Notes: a model not told the origin generated them from the letters alone. Numbered from the stretch's first letter, positions 37,241 through 46,151 are shown. The stretch is 64,000 nt of DNA from Symbiodinium natans (GCA_905221605.1 CAJNDS010001591.1:521540-585539); one strand, 5' to 3'. Made by a program: numbers and translations.

Positions 37241-37340
37241 CTACACAGAGCCCAGCGTTTAGGGTTTAGGGCTTAGGGTTCAGCAGCGTTGAGCGTGACA
37301 CAGTCGTGAACATGGCACACAAGGGCATTGTCGGACCTAT

Positions 37341-37426
37341 CTGGGACCCTCGTTACCTACAGTCTTATGGGTTATACCTACGAATTAAGGGCAGCCACGA
37401 CAAACTGTAGGTGAATAGAGTCCCAG
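37341..37426. mobile_element. Palindromic element, family D
   Basis: CTGGGACCCTCGTTACCTAC left and GTAGGTGAATAGAGTCCCAG right. It splits two minus-open islands (37280-37340 and 37440-37510). Confidence 0.75.
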
Positions 37427-37514
37427 GTAGGATTTCGAGGTCGGATGCTCCTAAAAGGAGCACCTCCAGCCCCGCAGGTCTCGTTCCGCAAGATCAGGCC
37501 TGGGGAGTGATTCG

Positions 37515-37678
37515 TTTAGGTTTTAGGGTTTAGGGTTTAGGGTTTAGGGTTTAGGGTTTAGGGTTTAGGGTTTAGGGTTTAGGGTTTAGGGTTTAGGGGC
37601 TTTTGGGTTTAGGGTTTAGGGTTTAGGGTTTAGGGGGTTTAGGGTTTAGGGTTTAGGGTTTAGGGTTTAGGGTTTCAA
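37515..37678. repeat. Telomeric array, TTTAGGG
   Basis: About 23 units with one GGGCTTTTGGG interruption. Confidence 0.95.
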
Positions 37679-37681
37679 GTC

Positions 37682-37808
37682 CACCCCCCCCCCCCACCCA
37701 TGCCCCCTAATATAGGGGCCTGAAAGATTAGAAGAGGGTTTTGGGGGTAACTATGGTATCATTACAAAGGGACCACAAGGGAGTATTTATGATTAAGTAT
37801 TCCGACCC
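37682..37808. mobile_element. Palindromic element, family G
   Basis: Poly-C, then CCCCTAATATAGGGGCCT, TACAAAGGGACCACAAGGG and GTATTCCGACCCC. The same landmarks occur at 41361 and 43489. Confidence 0.6.
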
Positions 37809-38089
37809 CTGACCTTGTCAAAATCTGGTACTTGCATAGGCAGCTGTGTAAACCCTACACCCTAAACCCTAAACCCTAAACCCTAAACCCTAAACCCTAA
37901 ACCCTAAACCCAGCGTTGCGACGCGTTGCCCGAACTTCCGAGACGTGTACGTAGGCAGAAGTAGTACTTGCCTGATTTGAACCCGTCTGCCAGCGGGCTT
38001 GAAACCTGCCCAGAAGCTTCACCCTGTCCGAAGCCGCGCGTGCGAAACCATGATTTCCAGCGTCATCCTAAACCCTCGGAACCCCAAAC

Positions 38090-38147
38090 CGCAAGGCAGC
38101 CTCGATTCGGTATTCCGAGCGGCGAATGCGATCTGTCAATCGGAAGG
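38090..38147 (-). CDS. Exon-like island
   Basis: Acceptor TTGCCCTCTTTGGCGCAG at 38148, 58-nt frame FRLTDRIRRSEYRIEAAL, donor CG|GTTTGGGG at 38089. Plus frames across 37968-38343 are longer but pass through telomeric repeat. Confidence 0.5.
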
Positions 38148-38234
38148 CTGCGCCAAAGAGGGCAATGTCGAAGGGGACGCCAGCCTAGGAGGACTTGTCT
38201 CCATGTCGGGAGTACTCCACGTCAACTCCGCGCC

Positions 38235-38429
38235 CCAAACCCCAAACCCTAAACCCCAAACCCTAAACCCCAAACCCTCAACCCCAAACCCTAAACCCCA
38301 AACCCTAAACCCTAAACCCCAAACCCTAAACCCCAAACCCTAAACCCCAAACCCTAAACCCTAAACCCTCAACCCTCAGGCCCTGGCCAGAGCGTAGATG
38401 GTGCTCCCAGCGTTGGGGCCCACCACGTG
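38235..38429 (-). CDS. Telomeric array and exon-like island with stop
   Basis: 38235-38375 is CCCTAAA/CCCCAAA array. 38376-38429 reads HVVGPNAGSTIYALARA then TGA after acceptor TTGACTCACTCAG at 38430: a candidate terminal exon or one using a GC donor. Confidence 0.4.
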
Positions 38430-38471
38430 CTGAGTGAGTCAAAGCACGTGGGGCGGCTGATTGCATTCTGC

Positions 38472-38648
38472 TTGCTGTTTCTTAGTCGGGAATGAGGAAT
38501 TCAATAAGAGACCCTAAACCCTAAACCCTAAACCCTAAACCCTTAACCCCTAAACCCTAAACCCTAAACCTTCTATCCCCCCTAGACATCCTCCTTAGGA
38601 GATTATACAGGGCACCTGAGCCCCTCATTCCCGACCAAAGAGCCAGCA
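38472..38648. mobile_element. Family-B element interrupted by a telomeric array
   Basis: Left arm TTGCTGTTTCTTAGTCGGGA and right arm CCCGACCAAAGAGCCAGCAG pair as family-B ends, but about 60 bp of CCCTAAA (38511-38572) sits inside the element where intact copies have only AT-rich sequence. Confidence 0.7.
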
Positions 38649-38664
38649 GGGGAACACGATGCGG

Positions 38665-38736
38665 GGGAGCTGAGCTGCAGGCCAACCGCCCGGCTTTGAA
38701 CTCGTAGTCTTCGGGCACGTCGCACTCTTTCCCGAC
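38665..38736 (-). CDS. Exon-like island
   Basis: Acceptor TGACAAAATGAG at 38737, frame VGKECDVPEDYEFKAGRLAC. Acidic and aromatic composition typical of folded protein. Lower edge approximate. Confidence 0.45.
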
Positions 38737-38832
38737 CTCATTTTGTCACAGATCGTAAATGATCATACCAGGGTTTAGGGTTTAGGGTTTAGGGTTTAGG
38801 GTTTAGGGTTTAGGGTTTATAGGATTTGGCGG

Positions 38833-39137
38833 GTTTCCCATGTTAGAGGGCACCTTATTGGGGGTCTTGAAAAAAGGGAACCCCTACTATTTGGGGGTCT
38901 ATATTCGGGGGTCCCTCACTTTCGTAAACCCTCATGTCGTCATGCATGATTATGGCTTAGGGTTTAGGGCTTAGGGTTTAGGGTATAGGGTTTGCAATCG
39001 AATCGAACGATTGACAGCCTGATTGTTCTGCCCGGCTGGTGACCAGTTTCCGAAATTAGGGTACCTTACTGGGGTCCTTATGATAAGGGAATCTTACTAT
39101 ATGAGTGGTTATTTAGGAGCCCCCGATTTGCGTAAAC
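38833..39137. mobile_element. Two family-C elements in tandem, about 115 bp apart
   Basis: 38833-38935: GTTAGAGGGCACCTTATTGG, CCCCTACTATTTGGGGGTC, CTTTCGTAAACCC. 39052-39137: CGAAATTAGGGTACCTTACT, ATCTTACTATATGAGTGG, GATTTGCGTAAACC. Both run into or beside TTTAGGG/CCCTAAA units. Confidence 0.75.
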
Positions 39138-39405
39138 CCTAAACCCTAAACCCTAAACCCTAAACCCTAAACCCTAAACCCTAAACCCTAAACCCTAAAC
39201 CCTGAACCCCCAGCTGGTTGCCCTCTGAGGGCGGCTCGTTGCCGATGCAGTAGCAAACAATAAACCTCAGGTGGCAGGATGCCAGCAGTGCGGAGCCTAG
39301 GTGCGCTTGACACGAACTGGGGTTTGGGGTTTGGGGTTTAGGGTTTAGGGTTTAGGGTTTAGGGTTTAGGGTTTAGGGTTTGGGGTTTAGGGTTTAGGGT
39401 TTAGG
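39130..39405. repeat. Telomeric arrays around an island
   Basis: CCCTAAA 39130-39205, TTTAGGG/TTTGGGG 39318-39405. The island (39210-39315) is minus-open: LRTAGILPPEVYCLLLHRQR. Confidence 0.85.
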
Positions 39406-39562
39406 GGGCTTCGAGCAGCACAGGGTGTTTACACATCTTGGTGTGATAGCCTCCTGCTCGCCATCTTCGAGTGCCCGGCTGCCCCACGATCGGCACCGAC
39501 AGCTTTCCCAGATCGAACTCCCTGATGGCAAAGGCGGGAGGAGGCTGCACTACGGCGGTGAG
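39405..39562 (-). CDS. Exon-like island
   Basis: Minus frame of about 50 codons: VVQPPPAFAIREFDLGKLSV then PIVGQPGTRRWRAGGYHTKM, with an acceptor CGCCTTTGCCATCAG within it. The plus strand contains stops. Confidence 0.5.
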
Positions 39563-39899
39563 GGTTTAGAGTGTATATAGGGTTTAGGGTTTGGGGTTTG
39601 GGGTTTAGGGTTTAGGGTTCAGGGTTTAAGGTTCAGGGATTCCCGATGCTTTTCTACCGCATCCAGCAAGCCGGTCACATTCAAGCATCATGACTGCTCG
39701 GGTACCTCTTTGCGGTTTCACCAGTTTTGGCCACTCTCAGTTCAGATGGATTTCTGCTACTTGCCAAAAAAAAGCAACAAGTGAACGGTCTGCCTCCGAT
39801 GAGGGTTTAGGATTGAGGCTTTAGGTTCTTACGGTTTAGGGTTTGAAGAAGCCCAAGCCGGCGGGATCTTCCAAGAAATTGCAACAACTTCAGTGGGGC

Positions 39900-40165
39900 C
39901 GGACATTGCCCAAAAAACCTCAACCCTAATCAAGGGACCAAAGGAGGGACCCTAATTAAGGATCTTGGGGGCTATCTAGGGGCTATGTACGGCTACTTAG
40001 GTATATAAGGACTAAATAAGGTGTGTGTGGTTGTGTGTATATGTATGTATATATATATATGAGCATACAGATAGATATATATATATATATGTACCCCTTA
40101 AGCTAAACTCCAACTTGGTTGTGCTTTAAACCCGTTAAAGATGTGTACATGAACAGGTTCCCTTA
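39900..40165. other. Spacer with TA repeat
   Basis: GGGACC/GGTATATAAGG pieces of palindromic elements, a GTGTGT/TATATA run at 40025-40095, and TTATAAGGAAAGAAGGG. I see no gene. Confidence 0.5.
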
Positions 40166-40189
40166 TAAGGAAAGAAGGGAAACGAAAAA

Positions 40190-40325
40190 TTATACCAGAG
40201 CACAAGCCAGCCAAGCCCTCTGAGCCCACGGCTTGTAGAGGAAAAGCCGACTCCATACCGCCAGGTTGTACACCTCATCGCAGCTCAAAACAGAACCTCT
40301 GGCCTCCGCATAAAAGGACGATGAG
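40190..40325 (-). CDS. Exon-like island
   Basis: Minus frame AHSSSFYAEARGSVLSCDEV then YNLAVWSRLFLYKPWAQRAW, ending at TAA 40190-40192, with acceptor TTTATGCGGAG inside. About 47 codons of balanced composition. Confidence 0.5.
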
Positions 40326-40359
40326 TGAGCAGTCTCCTCCCTCCCCCAAGTTCTATGGG

Positions 40360-40540
40360 GTTTAGGGCTAGGGTTTAGGGTTTAGGGTTTAGGGTTTAGG
40401 GCTTAGGGCTTAGGGCTTAGGGTTTAGGGTTTAGGGTTTAGGGTTTAGGGTTTAGGGTTTAGGGTTTAGGGTTTAGGGTTTAGGGTTTAGGGTTTAGGGT
40501 TCAGGGTTTAGGGTTTAGGGCCTAGGGCTTAGGGCTTCAG
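40360..40540. repeat. Telomeric array, TTTAGGG
   Basis: About 26 units, with CTTAGGG blocks at both ends. Confidence 0.95.
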
Positions 40541-40596
40541 GCTTAGGAGATATTCTCGGGAGGAGGGTTAGTATTCGGGGGGAGGGCTAGGGAAGA

Positions 40597-40679
40597 TCAC
40601 CACTAGCAGCATAGCACACGTGTGTGCCAGTCTTTGCATCGATCTGAGCCAAAGGCCTGTGGAAACTGATCTTCCAGGC
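40597..40679 (-). CDS. Exon-like island
   Basis: Acceptor TTGTCGCTGCAG at 40680, frame AWKISFHRPLAQIDAKTGTH then VCYAASGD, donor candidate G|GTGATC. Lies between two telomeric arrays. Confidence 0.5.
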
Positions 40680-40691
40680 CTGCAGCGACAA

Positions 40692-40786
40692 GGGGTTTAG
40701 GGTTTAGGGTTTAGGGTTTAGGGTTTAGGGTTTAGGGTTTAGGGTTTAGGGTTTAGGGTTTAGGGTTTAGGGTTTAGGGTTTAGGG
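40692..40786. repeat. Telomeric array, TTTAGGG
   Basis: Thirteen perfect units. Confidence 0.97.
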
Positions 40787-40895
40787 GGACTGCTTAATGG
40801 AGCTGAGCTGTGCAAAATCCTCTGCGCATCTCATCCAGGTTCTACATAGAAAACAGCCTGCCAACAGCCCCGATACTAAACCCTAAACACTAAAC

Positions 40896-40969
40896 CTCTT
40901 TGCCCAGCCACGGGCTGAACCGCACACAACCGGTTCGGTGAAGTAGTCGCGGGAGAAGGCCAGGTGATC
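40896..40969 (-). CDS. Exon-like island
   Basis: Acceptor CGGATTCCCAG at 40970, 74-nt frame DHLAFSRDYFTEPVVCGSAR then GWAK, donor AG|GTTTAGTG at 40895. One of the best-framed islands. The preceding island (40800-40845) has acceptor TGTTTTCTATGTAG. Confidence 0.55.
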
Positions 40970-41047
40970 CTGGGAATCCGGTGTGTCAGGGCCATATAAG
41001 GGTTTAGGGTTTAGGGTTTAGGGTTTAGGGTTTAGGGTTTAGGGTTC

Positions 41048-41330
41048 CGAGTTCAACCTTGGGGACTCAATGAGCCCCAAAACAAGGGTGTAGGGTTCAT
41101 ACACCTCAATCGGAGTTGTAGTAGCAAACCGTGTGTCAGAGTTCTCAACTTGGGGGACTAAGGAGCCTTAAAAGGGGTGTAGGGCTCATATACCTTAATC
41201 GGAATTATAGTAGTGAAGGGTACACTACCTAAAAAGGGGTGTAGGGCTCATTTACCTTCATCGGAGCTATAGAAGTGAAGGGTAGATGACCCAATTCTAG
41301 GGCATTTGGTCCCCAAGGAGTTCAACGCGT
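41048..41330. mobile_element. Inverted-repeat element with three internal direct copies
   Basis: Ends GAGTTCAACCTTGGGGACTC and GGTCCCCAAGGAGTTCAACG are imperfect reverse complements. Inside, GGGTGTAGGG(T/C)TCAT...TCGGA(G/A)(T/C)TATAG occurs three times (41084, 41174, 41236). No coding capacity. Confidence 0.65.
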
Positions 41331-41360
41331 GCCATAATCAACTCCCAGCTCAACGTACGA

Positions 41361-41462
41361 TAGGGGCCTTAATCATTAGAGTAGGTTTATTGTTGTTTTT
41401 TGTTTTGGGGGGGGGGGGGGGGGGTGCCAGAAAGGAATACTACTAGCAATTATTCCGACCCC
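41361..41462. mobile_element. Palindromic element, family G with poly-G
   Basis: TAGGGGCCTTAATCATTAGA, poly-G at 41407-41424, TACTAGCAATTATTCCGACC. Confidence 0.6.
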
Positions 41463-41469
41463 GAGAGTT

Positions 41470-41620
41470 CGGCCCTGAACCCTGAACCCTGAACCCTGAA
41501 CCCTGAACCCTAAACCCTAAACCCTAAACCCTAAGCCCTAAACCCTAAACCCTAAACCCTAAACCCTAGCCCTAAACCCCATAGAACTAAACCCTAAACC
41601 CTAAACCCTAAACCCCGCCT
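41470..41620. repeat. Telomeric array, CCCTGAA then CCCTAAA
   Basis: About twenty units; the first six are CCCTGAA. Confidence 0.9.
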
Positions 41621-41712
41621 TCTCGGAGAAGCCGTTGCCTTGCACTTTCAGCGTGCACGGCAGGCCGTTGGTGCAGTAGAATTGCTGGCAGGGCAGGCGC
41701 AGCTCAACATGG
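41614..41712 (-). CDS. Exon-like island, Cys-rich
   Basis: Minus frame CQQFYCTNGLPCTLKVQGNG then FSEKAG, preceded by VELRLP, with donor GG|GTTTAG at 41613 and an acceptor CTGCCCTGCCAG inside. Closely spaced Cys suggest an extracellular module. Family not recognised. Confidence 0.5.
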
Positions 41713-41719
41713 GTTTTTT

Positions 41720-42072
41720 TTAGGGTTTAGGGTTTAGGGTTAAGGGTTAAGGGTTACGGGTTACGGGTTTAGGGTTTAGGGTTTAGGGTTTAGGGTTTAG
41801 GGTTTAGGGTTTAGGGTTTACGGACTCGGGCGTTTCCGGGTGGGGAGGGTCCGAGTCGTGGCCGAAAAGCAAGCGGGAAGAAACTCATTGCTGACCCCTC
41901 TGCAGCAGTCCAATTTGTGGAAGATGCACACGAGCTCAAGATGACCCAGCCCTAAACCCTAAACCCTACACCCTACACCCTAAACCCCTCAACCCCTCAA
42001 CCCCTAAACCCCTAAACCCCTCAACCCCTAAACCCCTAAACCCCTAAACCCCTAAACCCCTAAACCCCTAAA
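41720..42072. repeat. Telomeric arrays, TTTAGGG then CCCTAAA octamers
   Basis: TTTAGGG with TTACGGG block at 41720-41822; CCCCTAAA/CCCCTCAA octamers at 41945-42072. The island between reads GVSNEFLPACFSATTRTLPT on minus. Confidence 0.85.
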
Positions 42073-42073
42073 C

Positions 42074-42172
42074 TGCCGCCTGTACTTGTGGCTGCGGCCC
42101 TAGGGATCCGAAGATGGCTCGCAGGCGGTTGTTGCCGCGATCCTGCCGCTCTCGCACGTGGCTGATTAGGAC
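42074..42172 (-). CDS. Exon-like island
   Basis: Minus frame VLISHVRERQDRGNNRLRAI then FGSLGPQPQVQAA, fully open between two telomeric tracts. Acceptor not fixed. Confidence 0.4.
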
Positions 42173-42199
42173 CTAAACCCACAAGCGCCCACATGACGT

Positions 42200-42370
42200 A
42201 GGGTTTAGGGTTTAGGGTTTAGGGTTTAGGGTTTAGGGTTTAGGGTTTAGGGTTTAGGGTTTAGGGTTTAGGGTTTAGGGTTTAGGGTTTAGGGTTTAGG
42301 GTTTAGGGTTTAGGGTTTGGGGTTTAGGGTTTAGGGCTTAGGCTTTAGGGTTTAGGGTTTACGGTTCAGG
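42200..42370. repeat. Telomeric array, TTTAGGG
   Basis: About 24 units, mostly perfect; among the longest arrays. Confidence 0.97.
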
Positions 42371-42420
42371 GTATATACACTCACCAATAACAGGAAAATA
42401 GGCCCTGTGTCATATCGGAG

Positions 42421-42520
42421 TTCACGAAAACAGTGGACCCCTAAAATTGACCCCAAATAGCAGGATCCCTTTATCAAAAAATTGACCCCAAGAAGGTACC
42501 CCAAATTTCGGAGAAAAAAA
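42421..42520. mobile_element. Palindromic element, family C
   Basis: CACGAAAACAGTGGACCCC, CCCCAAATAGCAGGATCCC and CCCCAAGAAGGTACCCCAAA, followed by poly-A. Confidence 0.7.
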
Positions 42521-43230
42521 AAAAAAAAACAGCACGCAACACATCGTTTGGCTGTTGTGGGGACCGACAGGCTGCAAAAAGCTTGGGTCTTGGGTTTAGG
42601 GTTTCGGGGCTGCTGTCCCCGAAGAACAGATTCCGTGTGGCGCTGTGCGCTGCCAGTTGGCTCGGATTCTCCTTGGCAGATGGCGAGAGTTCGGGCTTCC
42701 TCTGCGCGCCAAGAGTCCCCAGCCCCGCTGCTCAGACGATCTGAGTGCAGCACCATTGCACTTACCCAGCTCGCTAGCCTGTCACCTCAGTCCAGAGCAT
42801 CAGAAGCACCGCGCCAACGCGGCACATTGTTGTTACTCTTGCTACTATTGTTATTGTTCTTGTTTCAACGAAAATCACAATCCTTGACTACGAATCATAA
42901 CAATCACATAAACAACAATACTGATCATAATACTAGCAGGAATCCTTGAGGTCCTGGCCGAAGTACCCTGGTCGCGGTGGCTCCAGCTCGGCTAGCGCCT
43001 TCGGCTGGCGTCGGCCATGTTTCCCTCTCATTTCCCTATAGCTCGCTACATCCTAAAACCGAAACTAACTTAAACCCTATCATTTCCTAATCTTTCCCCG
43101 GGCCTCCGTCGTGTAGGCCTGTCCGGCGATGACCCAGTATTTGCCAAGCCTCGGCTTATTTCGAGCAAAGCCGGCTGGACAAAAATGCGGTGCACAAAGC
43201 GCTATAAACCCCAAACCCCGAAACCCAAAC
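42521..43230. other. Repeat-poor stretch, open on both strands
   Basis: Minus: MVLHSDRLSSGAGDSWRAEE (42590-42756) and PRLGKYWVIAGQAYTTEARG (43085-43160). Plus: a 155-codon frame ending in Leu and Asn simple sequence. No recognisable domain. The minus readings fit the neighbouring strand. Confidence 0.35.
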
Positions 43231-43235
43231 CCTAC

Positions 43236-43303
43236 ACCCCCCCCCCCCCCCCCCCCCCCCGCTACCCCCAAAAAGGGAACAGAGAGAGAGAGAGAGAGAG
43301 ACA
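43236..43303. repeat. Poly-C and (GA)n tracts
   Basis: About 23 C (43238-43260), then AGAGAG to 43303. Confidence 0.95.
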
Positions 43304-43339
43304 GAAAACAGAAGAAAACGAAGTCCAACCCAAACTCTA

Positions 43340-43458
43340 CGCCCGAGCCGCAGGTCTTTGGCATGCTCCTTCACCAGCCGATATACCTCAGAAAGAAGTG
43401 CTACTGATGCGGGTCGAGTACAATGGAATCCATAGCCAGGGTCGAAGACCATGAACAC
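43340..43458 (-). CDS. Exon-like island
   Basis: Minus frame MFMVFDPGYGFHCTRPASVA then LLSEVYRLVKEHAKDLRLG. Strong folded-protein character with a long amphipathic helix. Splice edges uncertain; family unknown. Confidence 0.45.
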
Positions 43459-43488
43459 ATAAGCAGGGTTTAGGGTTCGGGGTGTTCC

Positions 43489-43633
43489 GGTGTACTATAG
43501 GGGCCTAAATGATTAGGATACGGTTTGGGGGGGGGGGTGATGCGGACCGAGGTCGGGGGGGGGGGGGGGGGGTTACTGTAGTAGACTTATATAGCCACAA
43601 GGGAATACGATTAGGAATCATTGCGACCACTAT
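43489..43633. mobile_element. Palindromic element, family G with two poly-G tracts
   Basis: TATAGGGGCCTAAATGATTA, poly-G at 43528-43538 and 43556-43572, CACAAGGGAATACGATTAGG, ATTGCGACC. Confidence 0.6.
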
Positions 43634-43879
43634 GCTAGGGTTTAGGGCTTAGGGAAGGAATTGGAACCCTCGGTAACAGCCGGCGTGATCAGCAAAGGAT
43701 GTTGGTTCCTACTCATGCTCAGATTCGGCTTACAACCCAATACCCAACACCCAAGACCCTAGACTCTGAACCCTAGACACTGCCACTATCGAGCTACCGA
43801 GGCCTTGATCACTTGGACTCGTTAGGTGCTCACAGATGAGACAAAGGAGTAATGCCAAATAAAGCAATCTCTTGAAGAA

Positions 43880-44450
43880 GACCCTAAACCCTAAACCTTA
43901 AACCCTAAACCCTAAACCCCAAAAAACAGACCCTAAACCCGAAACCCTAAACCCTAAACCTAAAACCCTACGTAAACCTTAAACCCTATCCCCTAAGCCC
44001 TAAACCTGGAACCCTACATTCCCCCAAGCCCCGGGCGGAGTTGGACCGGAGACCTCCGCGGCCCTTCTCGCAGAGCGTGCTCGGACCTCATCGGTGTACG
44101 CAGTTGTGAGAGGGTTTAGGGTTTAGGGTTTGGGGTTTAGGGTTTAGGGCTTAGGGCTGAGGGATTTAGGGTCTTGGTTTGGTTTAGGGTTGAAGGTTCA
44201 GGGTTCCGGGCTTAGGGTTTAGGGTTCCGCGGGTGGTGGTCCAAGGCTGTCACCCTAAGACATGCCCAATTCCTGTGACGCAAAGGAGCCCTCGAACCTG
44301 GCGGGTTTGGGGTTTGGGTTTGGGGTTTAGGGTTTAGGGTTTCGGGTTTGGGGTTTAGGGTTTAGGGTTTAGGGTTTAGGGTTTAGGGTTTAGGGTTTAG
44401 GGTTTGGGGTTTCGGGCTGAGGGTTTAGGGTTTAGGGCTCAGGGTTTAGG
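43880..44450. repeat. Telomeric arrays in both orientations
   Basis: CCCTAAA at 43880-44015, TTTAGGG variants at 44113-44230 and 44300-44450. Confidence 0.9.
44018..44109 (-). CDS. Exon-like island
   Basis: Minus frame LTTAYTDEVRARSARRAAEV then SGPTPPGAWGN, donor |GTAGGG at 44017, acceptor CACCGATGAG inside or TCACAAC-type edge near 44110. Confidence 0.45.
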
Positions 44451-44451
44451 A

Positions 44452-44640
44452 TGCCTTTTTTGTAAAGTAGCGTTGACAACAGATGCAACGAGGGCACCAC
44501 CGGAATCAAATGGCACATGCCACATTTCCACGCAGCACCGAACAAAACCAATTGATAACACAGTATTAAATTGCAGTGCGGGCCGAAAAACCCACATACA
44601 CACGATCATAAGGATTCTACAAACATGATTGTCCAGAATC
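44452..44640 (-). CDS. Exon-like island
   Basis: Minus frame ILMIVCMWVFRPALQFNTVL then SIGFVRCCVEMWHVPFDSGG. Hydrophobic start, possibly membrane-associated. The plus strand also has a 74-codon frame. Confidence 0.35.
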
Positions 44641-44669
44641 CCCTCCCTACGAAGAACCAGGACCCCACA

Positions 44670-44880
44670 CCCCAAACCCTAACCCCAAAACCCCAAAACC
44701 CCAAGCCCCAAGCCCCAAGCCCCAAGCCCGAAGCCCTAAGCCCTAAGCCCTAAGCCCTAAGCCCTAATCCTAAACCCTAAACCCTAAACCCTGAACCCTA
44801 AACCCTAGACCCTAAACCCTAAACCCTAAACCCTAAACCCTAAACCCTAAACCCTAAACCCTAAACCCTAAACCCTACAT
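44670..44880. repeat. Telomeric array, CCCAAGC/CCCTAAG grading to CCCTAAA
   Basis: About 29 units over 210 bp. Variant blocks are ordered: CCCAAGC, then CCCTAAG, then CCCTAAA. Confidence 0.95.
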
Positions 44881-44945
44881 GGCGGTCTCAGGCTGCTGCC
44901 GATAAATCGGTACCAGTCCCCGGCATCCAGAGCGCTTGCACACAC
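44879..44945 (-). CDS. Exon-like island
   Basis: Acceptor CGAGCCACTCCCAG at 44946, 67-nt frame VCASALDAGDWYRFIGSSLR then PP, donor T|GTAGGGTTTAGGG at 44878 leading into the array. All signals agree. Confidence 0.55.
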
Positions 44946-44989
44946 CTGGGAGTGGCTCGACAAATGAGGGGTTATGGACTAGAGGTTCC

Positions 44990-45127
44990 CTAAACCCTAA
45001 ACCCTAAAACCTAAACCCTAAACCCTAAACCCTAAACCCTAAACCCTAAACCCTCAAAACCTAAACCCTAATCCCTAAACCCTAAACCCTAAACCCTAAA
45101 CCCTCAAAACCTAAACCCTAAACCCTC
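44990..45127. repeat. Telomeric array, CCCTAAA
   Basis: About nineteen units with two CCCTCAAAACCTAAA interruptions at identical spacing, a local duplication. Confidence 0.95.
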
Positions 45128-45198
45128 TCGCGCGGCTGCTGGAACTGTGTGCCCAGGAGCCCCACCCCTCCACAGCGAACGGCAAAGATTTCCCAGCC
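45126..45198 (-). CDS. Exon-like island
   Basis: Acceptor CCTCGCTTGCAG at 45199, frame GWEIFAVRCGGVGLLGTQFQ then QPRE, donor |GTTTAGGG near 45127. A well-formed exon between two arrays. Confidence 0.5.
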
Positions 45199-45232
45199 CT
45201 GCAAGCGAGGCTGTGGGCCCGAAAAACCCTGC

Positions 45233-45450
45233 TAGGGTTTAGGGTTTAGGGTTTAGGGTTTAGGGTTTAGGGTTTAGGGTTTAGGGTTTAGGGTTTAGGG
45301 TTTAGGGTTTAGGGTTTAGGGTTTAGGGTTTATGGGTTTAGGGTTTAGGGTTTAGGGTTTAGGGTTTAGGGTTTAGGGTTTAGGGTTTAGGGTTTAGGGT
45401 TTAGGGTTTAGGGTTTAGGGTTTAGGGTTTAGGGTTTAGGCTTAGGGTTT
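45233..45450. repeat. Longest telomeric array, TTTAGGG
   Basis: About 31 units (roughly 218 bp) with a single TTTATGGG interruption. Confidence 0.98.
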
Positions 45451-45523
45451 AACCCCTAAAGGGCTGTTTGGAGGTTTTGCTGTGGGCCAGTGATTCCAGT
45501 AGCATAGGGTGCAGGATCCCGAC

Positions 45524-45731
45524 CTACTTCTCGCTTAGAGGAACCCCCCAAAAAAATCAAGAAATAGTCCTTCCTATGTAGGCGCAATATAGGGGGTTTA
45601 GGGTTTAGGGTTTAGGGTTTAGGGTTTAGGGTTTAGGGTTTAGGGTTTAGGGTTTAGGGTTTAGGGTTTAGGGTTTAGGGTTTAGGGATGATTATCCAGT
45701 TGTTGTGGGGGTTCTTAAGCAAATAGTAGCA
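45524..45731. mobile_element. Family-F element interrupted by a telomeric array
   Basis: Left half 45524-45591 (CTACTTCTCGCTTAGAGGAA, AATAGTCCTTCC) and right half 45688-45731 (GTTGTGGGGGTTCTTAAGCA, AATAGTAG) together equal the intact family-F copy at 36751, but 96 bp of TTTAGGG (45592-45687) sits at the hairpin centre. Confidence 0.8.
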
Positions 45732-45739
45732 GGCTTTGG

Positions 45740-45965
45740 GGCCCCTTTGGGTCTCGACTGATCCTCTCCTCCCCCTCTTTTGCGTCACTTCGCGGCCACA
45801 CGTCCATGCTAACACCCGGAGGCCTCTTGGCCTGGCGCTTTTTACGTGAAACAGCAACTGTCAGGGTTTAGGGTTTAGGGTTTAGGGTTTAGGGTCTAGG
45901 GTCTAGGGTCTAGGGTTTAGGGTTTAGGGTTTAGGGTTTAGGGTTTAGGGTTTAGGGCTTAGGGC
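45740..45965. repeat. Exon-like island followed by telomeric array
   Basis: 45745-45855 is minus-open (RQAKRPPGVSMDVWPRSDAK, EGEERIS). 45863-45965 is TTTAGGG with a TCTAGGG block. Confidence 0.6.
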
Positions 45966-45974
45966 CAGTTTAGG

Positions 45975-46151
45975 GGGCTTCGGGTCCCTGACGTCCCCTT
46001 CTGCATCTGCAAGCTGGAAAAGTTGGCATGGGACGACGTCAAGGGGCACCGCTATCGACTACAGCGGAGCAGGGCACATCAGCGGAACCACGTAGACCTG
46101 TGCAAGCTAGGAGTGACTGGCGAAAGTGAAAATGCAGATGCCCCGGAACCC
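45975..46151 (+). CDS. Plus-strand open frame
   Basis: About 56 codons to TAA: VPDVPFCICKLEKLAWDDVK then GHRYRLQRSRAHQRNHVDLC. More protein-like than the minus strand, unlike most islands. Acceptor unclear. Followed by a second plus frame at 46278. Confidence 0.4.

Noticed and set aside
45233-45450. True chromosome end.
   Set aside because: The array is about 218 bp, interstitial, flanked by unique sequence on both sides, and arrays occur in both orientations throughout.
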